Source: Mariniblastus sp.
Lineage (GTDB): Bacteria; Planctomycetota; Planctomycetia; Pirellulales; Pirellulaceae
Assembly (NCBI GenBank): GCA_022447555.1
Contig: JAKVBF010000011.1
Location: 213,545 to 277,544 of the forward strand
Direction of reading: 5' to 3'
DNA: 64,000 bases
Shown: in pieces, positions 62,709-64,000 of the stretch
How the letters are laid out: every line of letters starts with the position of its first letter
Numbering within the stretch: the stretch's first letter is position 1
Position numbers and translations under genes: made by a program
Notes under the pieces: generated by a model
The model's database searches: none
The model's input: the letters and a program-made list of their open reading frames with translations, nothing else
What the model was told of the DNA's origin: nothing

Positions 62709-64000
<1,292 letters not shown>

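Overview
The window looks like a contig from a planctomycete (Planctomycetota, probably Pirellulales). The signs are two groEL genes flanking groES, Hanks-type kinases joined to RDD/membrane domains or carrying the planctomycete N-terminal domain, a TPR protein with two RNA-polymerase-alpha-CTD-like domains, fused SecDF, and many secreted proteins with no assigned function. Base composition is close to 50 % GC, gene density is high on both strands, and GTG/TTG starts are common. I see no phage, insertion sequence, CRISPR array or rRNA. The last 77 bases are pure C and are almost certainly a contig-end sequencing artefact, so the window probably ends at a real contig end.

Layout. 1-9 kb: end of a DUF502 membrane protein, hemC, an aromatic amino acid hydroxylase, a secreted S9 peptidase, a LON-domain protein with a Bax-inhibitor-1-like protein, and dcd. 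9-17 kb: a polytopic membrane protein, a HAD phosphatase, a fatty acid desaturase, a DUF2071 protein, a TraB-like protein and a pore-forming outer membrane protein. 17-24 kb: chaperone block groEL1-groES-groEL2, then dnaJ-grpE-fmdB and tRNA-Thr(CGT). A near-perfect sigma-54 promoter sequence lies upstream of groEL1. 24-31 kb: the TPR/alpha-CTD protein, then tgt-yajC-secDF, the classical queuosine/translocase neighbourhood. 31-41 kb: an AhpD-like gene read through an in-frame TGA (probable selenoprotein), a coiled-coil/HhH membrane protein, a LysM-like protein, a secreted alpha/beta-fold protein, a VWA protein, a lipoprotein, and rny-ymdB. 41-53 kb: tilS, an MFS transporter, a large AsmA-like protein, dapF, a DUF374 acyltransferase, a Cys/Met-metabolism PLP enzyme and a FlaR-like P-loop kinase. 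53-64 kb: a divergent pair (FHA-pseudokinase and a zinc-ribbon/kinase/RDD protein), ndk, korA-korB, a GT4 glycosyltransferase, and a membrane pseudokinase cut off by the poly-C tail.

Most notable: (1) a 193-residue AhpD-like protein whose CxxC motif is encoded as C-P-Y-TGA, with a plausible bacterial SECIS hairpin at the expected distance. It would normally be mis-annotated as two short ORFs. (2) A tRNA-guanine transglycosylase with both catalytic aspartates but none of the three zinc cysteines. (3) A TPR protein with two tandem alpha-CTD-like domains. (4) A sigma-54 type promoter before groEL1. (5) Three kinase-fold proteins with missing catalytic residues. All function calls come from reading the sequence; no database search was run.
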